This document shows, piece after piece, positions 37,336 to 46,144 of a stretch of 64,000 nt of DNA. The DNA is from Sporichthyaceae bacterium (GTDB taxonomy: Bacteria; Actinomycetota; Actinomycetes; Sporichthyales; Sporichthyaceae): NCBI GenBank assembly GCA_036269075.1, contig DATASX010000007.1:1-64000 (forward strand). Reading direction: 5' to 3'. The notes below the pieces were generated by a model that had not been told where the DNA came from, ran no database searches, and was given only the letters and a program-made list of their open reading frames with translations. The position numbers were made by a program, and so were the translations under genes. The first letter of the stretch is position 1. Each line of letters begins with the position of its first letter.

Positions 37336-38084
37336 TTGAAATGTTGCAGTGGTCCGCGGCGGAGATGATGACGGTGGCCGCCGCGCGGGCGCTGCGCGGT
37401 GGGACGTGCTTCGTCGGCATCGGTAAGCCCTCGCTGGCCGCGAACCTGGCCCGCCGGCTGCACGCCCCGGACCTGGTGCTGATCTACGAGTCCGGCCCGA
37501 TCGGGGCCAAGCCGACCCGGATCCCGCTCTCGATCGGCGACGGGGAACTGGCCACCACGGCGGACTTCGTCGTGCCGGTCGCGGAGATGTTCAACCAGTG
37601 GCTGCAGCCCGGGCGCTTCGAGGTGGGTTTCCTCGGCGCCGCGCAGATCGACCGCTTCGCCAACATCAACACCACCGTGATCGGCGACTACGACTCCCCC
37701 GTCACCCGACTGCCGGGACCGGGCGGGGCCCCGGAGATCGCGGCCGCCTGCGGTGAGGTGCTGGTGATCGTCGAGCACGCGGCGCGCGCGTTCGTGGAAA
37801 GGGTCGACTTCGTGACCTCGTTCGGCTTCGGCGACGGCCCGGGCTGCCGGGAACGCCTGGGGCTGCGCGGCCGCGGACCGCGTCAGGTGATCACCGATCT
37901 CGGCATCCTCGAACCGGACCCGGACACCTGCGAGCTGACGATGACCGCACTGCACCCGGGCGCCACGCGGGATCAGGTGCGGGCGGCCACCGGGTGGGAC
38001 ATCCGCTTCGCCGCCGACCTGGTGACCAGTGCTCCCCCGACGGCCGTGGAGCTGGAGACCCTGCGCGGCTTCGCCAGAGGCTGA
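37332..38084 (+). CDS. 3-oxoadipate CoA-transferase-like subunit B (CatJ type)
   Basis: Beta subunit, 250 residues, carrying the catalytic Glu in 'LVLIYESGPIGAKPTRIPLS' (near residue 55). Other landmarks are 'CFVGIGKPSLAANLARRLHA', 'DVGFLGAAQIDRF'-type 'VGFLGAAQIDRFANINTTVI' and 'ELTMTALHPGATRDQV'. Coupled to subunit A by ATGA. With both subunits complete, the enzyme should be functional. Other ketoadipate genes are not in the window. Confidence 0.91.
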   Translation: MIEMLQWSAAEMMTVAAARALRGGTCFVGIGKPSLAANLARRLHAPDLVLIYESGPIGAKPTRIPLSIGDGELATTADFVVPVAEMFNQWLQPGRFEVGFLGAAQIDRFANINTTVIGDYDSPVTRLPGPGGAPEIAAACGEVLVIVEHAARAFVERVDFVTSFGFGDGPGCRERLGLRGRGPRQVITDLGILEPDPDTCELTMTALHPGATRDQVRAATGWDIRFAADLVTSAPPTAVELETLRGFARG

Positions 38085-38140
38085 CCGGGGATTTCCGGTA
38101 CCGGTTCACAGACCCTCAGCCGCGACTTACGATGTAAGTC

Positions 38141-39664
38141 ATGTTGAGCAGGCGCTCGTTCCTGGCCGGTGCGCTGGTCGTCGGCCTCGGCACCAGGGTG
38201 CGGGTCACCCGGGAACGCCGTCGGGTCGTGGTGGTCGGGTCCGGGTTCGGCGGCGGCGTCAGCGCGCTGCGACTGGCCCAGGCCGGCGTCCCGGTGCTGG
38301 TGCTCGAACGCGGCATCCGCTGGCCCACCGGGCCGAACGCGCACACCTTCCCCGACGTCGCGCACCTCGACCAGCGCACCTCGTGGCTGGGGTCGCCGAC
38401 GTTCCTGCCGGTCGCCCTGCCCGACGGGCCGCGCTTCACCGGCCTGCTGCAACGCGTCGCCGGGTCCGGCATGGACATCATGTGCGCGGCCGGGGTCGGC
38501 GGCGGCTCGTTGGTGTACCAGGGCATGAGCCTGCAGCCGAGCGCTGAGGTGTTCCACCAGGTGCTGCCCGAACAACTGGACTACGCCCGGCTGGACCGCG
38601 TCCACTACCCGCGCGTGACGCGGATGCTGCAACTGGCCACCGCACCGGACGAACTGATCGCGAGCCCGAACTACCGCGCCTCCCGGTTGTTCGCGAGCAA
38701 GGCCCAGGCCGCCGGGTACGCGACGGAGAAGTGCCCGATGCCGATCGACTGGAGCTTCGCACTTCGGGAGCTGCGCGGAGAGATGGCGCCGTCCTACACC
38801 AACGGCGACTGCACGCTGGGCGTGAACAACGGTGGCAAGCACACCGTGGACGTCACCTACCTGGCCGCTGCCGAACGGACCGGTCGGGTCGAGGTCGCGA
38901 CACTGCACAACGTCACCGATCTGACGCTTGGTCAGAACCGCGAGTGGGAGCTACGTGTCGAGGTGATCGACACCTCCGGCGCCGTGCGGCAGGTCAAGCT
39001 GATCACCGCCGACGCCGTGCTGCTGGCCGCGGGCAGCGCGAACACCACCCGGTTGCTGATGCGCGCGGCGGCGCACCGCACGGTCCCGAATCTGCCGGAC
39101 GGACTGGGCACCGAGTGGGGCTCGAACGCCGACCGGATCTACCTGTGGACCGACCTCGGCGAGGAATTCGGTTACCCGCAGGGCGGTCCGGTGATCTACG
39201 ACAGCAAGGCCTGGGTCGACCCGGCGACCGCGAACACCGTGATCCAGGCGTCGTTGCCGCCGCTGCCGGTCAACCGGCGCTCGACGATCCTCGTCGGCTA
39301 CGGAGTCAGCGCCGGCCGCGGGCATTTCGTGTGGGACGACGGGAGGGACGAGGCGGTCCTACGGTGGCCGCACGAGAACGACGCGACGGTGCAACGGCAC
39401 ATCGACCGTCGCGTCCGCGCGATCGCCGGGGCGACCGGCGTGCTGGTCGACACCACGGCGTTGGACACCACGACCTGGCACCCGTTGGGCGGGGCACCGA
39501 TGGGCTCGGTGTGCGACCTGGCCGGCCGGGTCCACGGCCACCCCGGGCTCTACGTGCTGGACGGCGCGTTGATCCCGGGCAGCACCGCGGCATGCAACCC
39601 GTCGCTGACGATCGCCGCCGTGGTGGAGCGCGCAATGGACGAGATCGTCCCGCGAGACTTCTGA
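38141..39664 (+). CDS. Cholesterol oxidase, GMC family, Tat-exported
   Basis: Oxidises 3-beta-hydroxysterols to 3-keto-4-ene steroids with FAD and O2. 507 residues. A twin-arginine signal (SRRSFLAG, residues 3-10) opens the protein. The FAD motif is 'VVVVGSGFGGGVSALRLAQA' at about residue 29. Other family motifs are 'AAGVGGGSLVYQGM', 'LAAGSANTTRLLMRA', the active-site His in 'TTWHPLGGAPMG' and the Asn in 'AACNPSLTIAAV'. The signal argues for secretion or a wall-associated enzyme. Convergent with the DUF1295 gene, 7 bp apart. Confidence 0.93.
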   Translation: MLSRRSFLAGALVVGLGTRVRVTRERRRVVVVGSGFGGGVSALRLAQAGVPVLVLERGIRWPTGPNAHTFPDVAHLDQRTSWLGSPTFLPVALPDGPRFTGLLQRVAGSGMDIMCAAGVGGGSLVYQGMSLQPSAEVFHQVLPEQLDYARLDRVHYPRVTRMLQLATAPDELIASPNYRASRLFASKAQAAGYATEKCPMPIDWSFALRELRGEMAPSYTNGDCTLGVNNGGKHTVDVTYLAAAERTGRVEVATLHNVTDLTLGQNREWELRVEVIDTSGAVRQVKLITADAVLLAAGSANTTRLLMRAAAHRTVPNLPDGLGTEWGSNADRIYLWTDLGEEFGYPQGGPVIYDSKAWVDPATANTVIQASLPPLPVNRRSTILVGYGVSAGRGHFVWDDGRDEAVLRWPHENDATVQRHIDRRVRAIAGATGVLVDTTALDTTTWHPLGGAPMGSVCDLAGRVHGHPGLYVLDGALIPGSTAACNPSLTIAAVVERAMDEIVPRDF

Positions 39665-39671
39665 CCCGGTG

Positions 39672-40574
39672 TCACTTGCGGCGGGGCGGCAAGGGGACGA
39701 AGGCAGAGGTGCGGGCGACGTACTCGGCGAATCCGGGCCTGCCCGCCATTCGCTTCTCGGTCAACGCGGCGCCGCTGCCCTTGGTGAGGAACAGCGTCAT
39801 CACCACCGGGGACAGCACCGTGAGTGCCCCCCATTTCCCCGAATCGGCAGCGACCAGCCAGATCCCCCACCACACGCACGCGTCGCCGAAGTAGTTCGGG
39901 TGCCGCGTGTACCGCCACAGGCCGCGGTCCATGATCCTGCCCTGGTTCGGCGGGTCGGCCTTGAACTGCTTCAACTGCCAGTCGCCGACGGCCTCGAAGA
40001 ACAGACCGATTGCCCAGATCACCAGCCCGAGAAGGGCGATTCGTCCCAGGCCTTGCTCGTAAGACGAAACGCCGAAGCCGTTGCAGCGTGAGCCGGGCGG
40101 GCCCAGGCAGGGGTAGATCGGGCCCGACTCGAAATGCCGGTAGTACTGCGCAACCTGCACCGGCAGCGAGATGAACAGGATCAGCAACGCCTGCGAGCCG
40201 TAGATCATCCGCAGCGCGTAGGAATTCCGCGTCGCCTGCGGGACCTTGCTGAGCAACGCCTCGTATCGCGGATCCTCGCCGTGCCCGGCGTTGCGGCGGC
40301 CGATGTGCCAGGCCAGCCGACCGCCCCAGAGGAGAACCATCAAGGTGATCAGCCACCGCCGCGACGCGTTGCCCGCGTCGTGCGAGACCAGGAATGTGAC
40401 TGCCGCGACCGTCACGAAACCAAGACCCCAAGCCACGTCGACCACGCTGTGCTTGCCCAGTTTCCGAGCCAGTACGAACGTCAGCCCGAACAGGACCACC
40501 AGCGCGACCGCGGATGCGCCTAGTCCGGCAGCGAAGCGGGCCCCGGAGAAGTCGAAGCAGTCGTAGCGGCGCAC
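39672..40574 (-). CDS. DUF1295 integral membrane protein (steroid 5-alpha-reductase-like fold)
   Basis: 300-residue protein with about seven hydrophobic helices and the C-terminal NADPH-binding-type motif 'LWRYTRHPNYFGDACVWWG'. This is shared with isoprenylcysteine methyltransferases and steroid/fatty enoyl reductases. It starts at GTG 40574, 4 bp after the second CFA-type gene. In M. tuberculosis Rv0446c sits at the same place after ufaA1. A membrane-bound reductase for the methylated lipid is my inference; no enzymology is assumed. Confidence 0.9.
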   Translation of the reverse strand: MRRYDCFDFSGARFAAGLGASAVALVVLFGLTFVLARKLGKHSVVDVAWGLGFVTVAAVTFLVSHDAGNASRRWLITLMVLLWGGRLAWHIGRRNAGHGEDPRYEALLSKVPQATRNSYALRMIYGSQALLILFISLPVQVAQYYRHFESGPIYPCLGPPGSRCNGFGVSSYEQGLGRIALLGLVIWAIGLFFEAVGDWQLKQFKADPPNQGRIMDRGLWRYTRHPNYFGDACVWWGIWLVAADSGKWGALTVLSPVVMTLFLTKGSGAALTEKRMAGRPGFAEYVARTSAFVPLPPRRK

Positions 40575-40578
40575 GACC

Positions 40579-41859
40579 TCAGCTTGTCCCGAACCCGTCG
40601 TCGCGCACCGGCGGCATGCCGGACACCCCGGCGGCGGAGCGCTTGACGCACAGGATCTGGTCCACGCCCATACGGCCCTCCTCGAACACCAGTGCCCCGC
40701 CGACCAGGTAGAGCCGCCAGACCCGGGCGACCTCCTCGCCGACCAGGTCGACGACGGCCACCCAATTCTTCTCCAGCGTCTCCAGCCAGGCTCGCACGGT
40801 CCACACGTAGTGCTCGCGCAAGGCGTGGACGTCGCGGACCTCCAGGCCCGCGTCCTCGAGCAGACCGACCGCCTCGCCAACCGGACGCATGTGCATGTCC
40901 GGAGCGATGTAGCACTCGATGAACGCGCCGCCGCCGGGTCGGTCGCGCCGCGACATCTGCTGAACCAGAACCCGGCCCCCCTCCCGGACGCAGCGGTGCA
41001 GAACGCCGGCGAAGGCCGGGTAGTTCGCGGCGCCGACGTGTTCCCCCATCTCGATCGAGGTGACCGCATCGAACCCCGACTCCGGGATCTCGCGGTAGTC
41101 CTGCAGGCGGATCTCGACCCGGTCGGCCAGGCCACGCTCCGCGACCCGGGCCAGCACGAAGTCCTGCTGCTCCCGCGACAGTGTGACGCCGATGACCTGC
41201 GCCCCGTAGTGCTCGGCAGCGTGCAGGGACAGCGAACCCCAACCGCAGCCGATGTCCAACAGCCGAGATCCCGGCGCCACATCGAGTTTGCGGCAGATCA
41301 GGTCGAGCTTGTCCCGTTGCGCGTCGGCCAGCGTGTAGCCCGGGTCCGTCGAAGTGAAGTACGCGCAGGAGTAGGCCATGTGTTCGTCCAGCAGCAGGGC
41401 GTAGAAGTCGTTGGACAGGTCGTAGTGGTGGGAGATCGCGGCCCGGTCGCGCAGCCGCGAGTGCAGGACGCCGGTCAGCTTGGCCTGCGAGGCCGGCGCC
41501 TTCGGCCGCGGGCCGATCGCGCCCAGGCGGGCCGCAGTCCCTGCCGCGGCAGCGATCTGACGTGCTGTCAGCTTCGGAGCGACCAGCTCACGCTCCCGGA
41601 TGGCCGCCCAGATCAGCTGGAGACCCTCGGTGAGGTCACCCTCGGCGTCGATCTCGCCAGTGATGTACGCCTGCGCGAGCCCGAGCTCGCCCGGCTGCCA
41701 GAGCAAGCGACGCAAGGCTCGGCGCGAACGCACCAGCACCCCGGGCGCGTCGACCGGACCGACCTCACTGCCGTCCCAGGCCCGAATCCGGATCGGCAGG
41801 CTCCCCCCGAACAGCGGCTCGAGCAACGCGGCGAGTCGGTGCGCCACGCTTTGCTTCAC
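40579..41859 (-). CDS. CFA-synthase-like SAM methyltransferase, second copy
   Basis: 426-residue class I methyltransferase acting on unsaturated acyl chains of phospholipids. An N-terminal lipid-binding domain leads to 'HYDLSNDFYALLLDEHMAYS'. Cys165 (YSCAYF) matches the Cys of the E. coli bicarbonate site. The SAM loop is 'LDIGCGWGSLSLHAAEHYGA', and Glu273-His274 are in 'EMGEHVG'. The position of E. coli His266 appears to be Gln ('RVLVQQMS'). The segment 'IECYIAPDMHMRPVGEAVGL' resembles enzymes making 10-methyl fatty acids. GTG 41859 overlaps the first copy's stop (GTGA). Confidence 0.92.
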   Translation of the reverse strand: MKQSVAHRLAALLEPLFGGSLPIRIRAWDGSEVGPVDAPGVLVRSRRALRRLLWQPGELGLAQAYITGEIDAEGDLTEGLQLIWAAIRERELVAPKLTARQIAAAAGTAARLGAIGPRPKAPASQAKLTGVLHSRLRDRAAISHHYDLSNDFYALLLDEHMAYSCAYFTSTDPGYTLADAQRDKLDLICRKLDVAPGSRLLDIGCGWGSLSLHAAEHYGAQVIGVTLSREQQDFVLARVAERGLADRVEIRLQDYREIPESGFDAVTSIEMGEHVGAANYPAFAGVLHRCVREGGRVLVQQMSRRDRPGGGAFIECYIAPDMHMRPVGEAVGLLEDAGLEVRDVHALREHYVWTVRAWLETLEKNWVAVVDLVGEEVARVWRLYLVGGALVFEEGRMGVDQILCVKRSAAGVSGMPPVRDDGFGTS

Positions 41860-43136
41860 AGTTCCCCCTTGGCCAGCACGAATTGGTAGACGTCGAGATA
41901 CCGCGACCGGAAGCCGGCCTCCGAGTAGGCCAGATAGAAGGTCCACATCCGACGGAACGTGTCGTCGAAGCCGAGCGCGTCGACCTGACCGGCCCGCTCG
42001 GTGAACCCCTCGCGCCAGATCCGTAGCGTCTCGGCGTAGTGCAGACCGAAGCCGTGCCGGGAAACGACCCGCAAGCCGGCCGCGGACGACGACTCCTCCA
42101 CCGAGGTGACCGAGGGGATCAGACCGCCGGGGAACACGTACTTGTGGATCCAGGTGTAGGTGTCCCGGGAGGCGAGCATCCGGTCGTGGGGCATGGTGAT
42201 TGCCTGCAGCCCGACCCGGCCGCCGGGGGCGAGCACCCGGTCCAGCGTCGCGAAGTACTGCGGCCAGAACTCGAAGCCGACCGCCTCGATCATCTCCACC
42301 GAGACCACGGCGTCGTAGCTGCCCTGCACGGCGCGGTAGTCGCACAGCTCGACGTCGACCCGGTCGGACAGCCCGGCGGCGGCGATCCGCCGCAACGCCA
42401 GCGTGCGCTGCTCCTCGGACAAGGTGATGGAGCGGACGGTGGCGCCGCGGGCACCAGCGCGCAGCGCGAGCTCGCCCCAGCCGGTGCCGATCTCCAGTAC
42501 TCGCGAGCCCGGCCCGACCCCGGCGGCGTCGAGCAGTCGGTCGATCTTGTGCCGTTGTGCCTCCGGGAGGTCGCCGAACCCGGCGCGAGCCGCGATCTCC
42601 ACCGACCCGTCGCCTGGGCCGAACAGCGCCGAGGAGTAGGTCATCGACTCGTCGAGGAAGAGCGTGAAAAGATCGTTGGACAGGTCGTAGTGCCGGGAGA
42701 TGTTGTTGCGGGCGTTGCTGATCGTGCCGCGGTCGCCGCGCGGGTGCCGGTGCACGGCGATGTCGCGCAGGCGCTGCAGCGGCGGCGGGATCAGGCTGGC
42801 CATGCGCCGGCAGAACACGGTGAGCACCGCGGGCAGGTCGGTGGCGGTCCAGTCCTCGGCCAGGTAGGCCTCGCCGAAGCCGATCAGCCCGCCGGCGCCG
42901 AGGCGGCGGTAGAGCGCCCACGGCCGGATCAGCAACATCACCGGATCGGCCGCGTCCCCGGCGCCGATGTTGCGGCCGTCCGGCAGCAGGATCCGCAGCG
43001 GGAGGCGCGCGGCAACGCGTTCGAACAACCCCTGCGCGACGCGGGTACGCAGGCCGCCGGGCGGCAGCGTCGCGACGTCGGGCCATCGCGCCGCGTCGAC
43101 CTCCGTGCGGTAAGAACCGCGCCGGGGCGTCGTCAT
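41856..43136 (-). CDS. CFA-synthase-like SAM methyltransferase, UfaA1 type
   Basis: Also 426 residues but clearly a different subfamily. It has 'RHYDLSNDLFTLFLDESMTY' and then Ser169 where the E. coli bicarbonate-site Cys lies (YSSALF). The SAM loop is 'VLEIGTGWGELALRAGARGA', and 'VEMIEAVGFEFWPQYF' has Ala285 in place of His. 'GLQAITMPHDRMLASRDTYT' is typical of the UfaA1 (Rv0447c) group, which is reported to make tuberculostearic acid from oleate. It lies between DUF1365 and the second copy, as ufaA1 does after Rv0448c. Confidence 0.92.
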   Translation of the reverse strand: MTTPRRGSYRTEVDAARWPDVATLPPGGLRTRVAQGLFERVAARLPLRILLPDGRNIGAGDAADPVMLLIRPWALYRRLGAGGLIGFGEAYLAEDWTATDLPAVLTVFCRRMASLIPPPLQRLRDIAVHRHPRGDRGTISNARNNISRHYDLSNDLFTLFLDESMTYSSALFGPGDGSVEIAARAGFGDLPEAQRHKIDRLLDAAGVGPGSRVLEIGTGWGELALRAGARGATVRSITLSEEQRTLALRRIAAAGLSDRVDVELCDYRAVQGSYDAVVSVEMIEAVGFEFWPQYFATLDRVLAPGGRVGLQAITMPHDRMLASRDTYTWIHKYVFPGGLIPSVTSVEESSSAAGLRVVSRHGFGLHYAETLRIWREGFTERAGQVDALGFDDTFRRMWTFYLAYSEAGFRSRYLDVYQFVLAKGEL

Positions 43137-43138
43137 GC

Positions 43139-43954
43139 TCACGCTTCGACCTCGCTGCGCTCGTTCATGGCGACCTCCTGCTGTGCGGCGTGCGGCGGAC
43201 GTGGGGCGACAGGCAGGCGACGCAGCCACAAACGCACGCCCTGGTAACGGATCTGGGCGGCGACGGTCAGGGTGACCAGCGGCACCCGGGCCACCGCGCG
43301 CAGCAGGTTCGCGGTACCGGCCGGGCGCCGACAGCCGCGCAGCGCGGCCACGAACGGCCGGTCCTGCCCGCGCAGCAGTTCGATGCTCAGCGCCAACCGC
43401 TCCCCCGGGATCGGCAGCCGCATCCGGTAGTTCCCGTCGACCGGGTAGAACGGCGAGACGTAGAACTCCTTCGCGAATTCGGCGCAGCCGTCGAGGTCCG
43501 GGCGCAGCAGGTAACGGTGCCGTTGGCCGTAGGTGTTGTGGACCTCGGCGACCACGCACACCAGTCCACCGTCCGGGTCGTGGCACCAGTAGACGGACAA
43601 CGGGTTGAACACGTGTCCGAGGACGCGGGCGTTGGCCAGCATGAGGATCCGGCCGCCGGCCAGCTCGACGCCCTCGGTCGCCAGGTAGGCGTCGAGGTTG
43701 GCGCGCAGCGACCGGTCCGGCCGGCCGAGGTGGTCGGCAGCCCGGAACTCCGCGAGCTTGCGCACCGGGCGAGGCAGGCGCGGCAACCGGTCCAGGTCGA
43801 CCAGCCAGCTGTAGCTGCGGTAGCGGAACGAGTTCTCGACCGGCGTCCGCCGGGCGTGCGCGACCACGGTGTCGTAGATCGCCGCGCCACCCCACCGATC
43901 GGTGGGATCTGTCGCCACCGAGGCCTTCTGACGCTCCGTCACGTCCGCGGTCAC
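43139..43954 (-). CDS. DUF1365 family protein
   Basis: 271 residues from GTG 43954, overlapping the flavoprotein stop (GTGA). Family landmarks: 'IYDTVVAHARRTPVENSFRY', 'MLANARVLGHVFNPLSVYWC', 'VAEVHNTYGQRHRYLL', and 'KEFYVSPFYPVDGNYRMRLP'. It always travels with a flavin amine-oxidase-like gene and a CFA-type methyltransferase, in mycobacteria as Rv0448c. Its biochemical role is unknown; a lipid-handling role is inferred from context. Confidence 0.92.
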   Translation of the reverse strand: MTADVTERQKASVATDPTDRWGGAAIYDTVVAHARRTPVENSFRYRSYSWLVDLDRLPRLPRPVRKLAEFRAADHLGRPDRSLRANLDAYLATEGVELAGGRILMLANARVLGHVFNPLSVYWCHDPDGGLVCVVAEVHNTYGQRHRYLLRPDLDGCAEFAKEFYVSPFYPVDGNYRMRLPIPGERLALSIELLRGQDRPFVAALRGCRRPAGTANLLRAVARVPLVTLTVAAQIRYQGVRLWLRRLPVAPRPPHAAQQEVAMNERSEVEA

Positions 43955-45291
43955 CACCGGCCGCCCAATCGGAGCGCGGCGCGCAACCCGGAGGCCGCGC
44001 CGTCCTCGTGGAAGCCCCAGCCGTGGTAGGCCCCGGCGAACGCGACCCGGTCGTCGGCCAGGTCCGGCAGCCGGCGCTGAGCGGCCACCGACTTCGGCGT
44101 GTAGACGGGGTGCTCGTAGAGCATCCGGGCGATGACCCGAGCGGGGTCGACGCTGTCCGGGTCGTTGAGGGTGACCACATAGCGGTCCGGGCCGGGAAGG
44201 CCCTGCAGGCGGTTCATGTCGTAGCTGACCCGCACCCGGTCCGGGGCGGCCGTGCAGTCGGCCAGCCGGTAGTTCCAGGACGCCTGCGCGCCGGCCGACC
44301 GCGGCAGCGGCTCGGGGTCGGTGTGCAGGACGGTGTGGTTCGCCGAGTAGGGGAACGCGCCGAGCACGTCGCGCTCCGCGGTGGTGGGCGCGGCCAGCAG
44401 ACGCAATGCCTGGTCCGGGTGGGTGGCCACGACGGCGGCGTCGAAGCAGGCGAGTGAGTCGGCGTCGTCGCGGATCTCGACCCCGTCGGCCGTCCGGCTC
44501 AGCACCCGCACCGGGGTGGCGGTGGCGACGGCGGACAGTTCCTTCGCGACCGCCTCGACGTAGCTGCGCGACCCGCCGACCACGGTCCGCCAGCGCGGCG
44601 CACCGGTGACCCGGAGCATCCCGTGGTTCTCCAGGAACTCGAACAGGTAGCGCGCCGGGTAGTCCAGCACGCTGCCCGGGGCGCATGACCAGACCGCGGC
44701 GACGACCGGGACGAGGAAGTGCGACCGGAAATAGGTCGAGTAGCCGCGAGCGGCGACGAACTCGCCCAGGGTCGGCTCGGCGCCGACGGCCGGGCGACGC
44801 AGCAGCGCGCGTGCGTCGCGGTGGAACCGCGGCACCTCGGTCAGCATCCGCAGGTAGGCCGGGCGCAGGTTGCTGCGCTGCGGGAACAGGCCGCGTACCC
44901 CGCGGGCCCCGGCGTACTCCAGACCGCACCCGTCGCACCGGACCGACATCGACATGTCCGAGTCGCGGGTGGCCACCCCGAGCGCGGCGAACAGGCGCAA
45001 CAGCGTCGGATACGTCCTCTCGTTGTGGACGATGAACCCGCTGTCCACCCCGATCGTGGCAGCGCGGTGGATGACGTCATGGGTGTGGGCGTGACCGCCC
45101 AGGCGGTTGTCCGCCTCGTAGAGGGTGACGTCGGCGCTGCGCTGCAGGACCCAGGCGGCGGTCAGGCCGGAGACCCCCGCGCCCACGACCGCGATCCGGC
45201 GACGCGGCGCCCCCGAACTGACCTGCACCGCTTCGACCCTCCCGGCTTCCGGATCGACCGACGTCGGCTCACCCGAGGTCGGCATCGTCAC
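43951..45291 (-). CDS. FAD-dependent amine-oxidase-like protein (Rv0449c type)
   Basis: 446-residue flavoprotein. The Rossmann motif is 'RIAVVGAGVSGLTAAWVL' near residue 32, then 'LYEADNRLGGHAHTHDV'. 'VDSGFIVHNERTYPTLLRLF' and a C-terminal 'RVAFAGAYHGWGFHEDGAAS' are family-typical. Members desaturate or isomerise lipid-like substrates and are found with CFA-type enzymes. The start may be GTG 45291 or ATG 45285; both overlap the end of the upstream alpha/beta hydrolase by about 20 bp. Confidence 0.92.
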   Translation of the reverse strand: MTMPTSGEPTSVDPEAGRVEAVQVSSGAPRRRIAVVGAGVSGLTAAWVLQRSADVTLYEADNRLGGHAHTHDVIHRAATIGVDSGFIVHNERTYPTLLRLFAALGVATRDSDMSMSVRCDGCGLEYAGARGVRGLFPQRSNLRPAYLRMLTEVPRFHRDARALLRRPAVGAEPTLGEFVAARGYSTYFRSHFLVPVVAAVWSCAPGSVLDYPARYLFEFLENHGMLRVTGAPRWRTVVGGSRSYVEAVAKELSAVATATPVRVLSRTADGVEIRDDADSLACFDAAVVATHPDQALRLLAAPTTAERDVLGAFPYSANHTVLHTDPEPLPRSAGAQASWNYRLADCTAAPDRVRVSYDMNRLQGLPGPDRYVVTLNDPDSVDPARVIARMLYEHPVYTPKSVAAQRRLPDLADDRVAFAGAYHGWGFHEDGAASGLRAALRLGGRW

Positions 45292-45952
45292 CTGCCAGGT
45301 TCGACGCGACGGTGCCGGCGGCTTGCCCGTCGGCGGCGAGCACCTGCGCCAGGAACGCGGTCACCGCCCGACGCCGGCGCCGCCGGCGCCGCAGCATGAA
45401 GTGCCCGACCCCGGGGACCGGCACCCAGGTCGCGTCCCCACGCGCGGCAGCGACCCGCTCGATGTACTCCCGTGAGGCGGCGGGGTCGGTCCAGCGGTCG
45501 GCGGTGCCGTGCATCACCAGCAGGCGACCGGTACCCAGCGGGACCTGGGACTCGCCCGGCGGCAGCCACGGGGCCAGGGCGATGGTGGCGACCACGTCCG
45601 GCTCGGCGAGCAGTGCCAAGGCGGTGCGGCCGCCCATCGAATGGCCCAGCAGCACGACGGGCACGCCGGGGAACTGCCGACGCAGCTCGTCCAGCGCCCA
45701 GCGGGCGTCGCGCACCGGGGCCGGCTGCGCTCCGTTCCAGCCGCGGACCCGGTACCGGAGCAGGGCGGTGGCCACCGACCGACCGACCGGGCCGTGCCGT
45801 GCCGTCCGGCAGAACGGCACCATCCGCAGGTAGGAGAGGTTCCACGGGCGGACCGGCGAACTGCTCTGCGCCCGGCCACCGGGCAGCACAAGGACAACCA
45901 GTCGCGTCGTGTCCCGGGCCGGGCGGACCGACAGCCCCGGTGTTCGCCCCAT
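45269..45952 (-). CDS. Alpha/beta hydrolase with a poly-arginine tract
   Basis: 227-residue hydrolase: nucleophile elbow 'VVLLGHSMGGRTALALL' (Ser near residue 104), acid in 'MHGTADRWTDP' and His in 'PGVGHFMLRRRRRRRRAVTA'. Eight consecutive Arg residues directly follow the His strand, which is unusual. There is no signal peptide. It is first of the lipid-modification operon, and its 3' end overlaps the flavoprotein gene. A lipase or thioesterase that frees acyl chains is a reasonable guess only. Confidence 0.85.
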   Translation of the reverse strand: MGRTPGLSVRPARDTTRLVVLVLPGGRAQSSSPVRPWNLSYLRMVPFCRTARHGPVGRSVATALLRYRVRGWNGAQPAPVRDARWALDELRRQFPGVPVVLLGHSMGGRTALALLAEPDVVATIALAPWLPPGESQVPLGTGRLLVMHGTADRWTDPAASREYIERVAAARGDATWVPVPGVGHFMLRRRRRRRRAVTAFLAQVLAADGQAAGTVASNLAGDDADLG

Positions 45953-46144
45953 GTGCTGCCGCTCCCCGCGATCGGTTCTTCTGCCCAGTTATTCGGTGAG
46001 CGACCCGAGCCGGGTTGGCGGCGAACCGCGATCGGTCCGGAACAACCGGCCGGACCGGTCGCGGAGAACGCTCACGCGCGGACAGCGGACGTGTTTTGCT
46101 GGAAGCAGTCACCGGCCGTACCAGGCAGCCCGAACGGATCGACC

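Noticed and set aside
45472-45999. Plus-strand frames opposite the alpha/beta hydrolase
   Set aside because: Arg/Pro-rich shadows of the real minus-strand gene with a GHSMGG motif.
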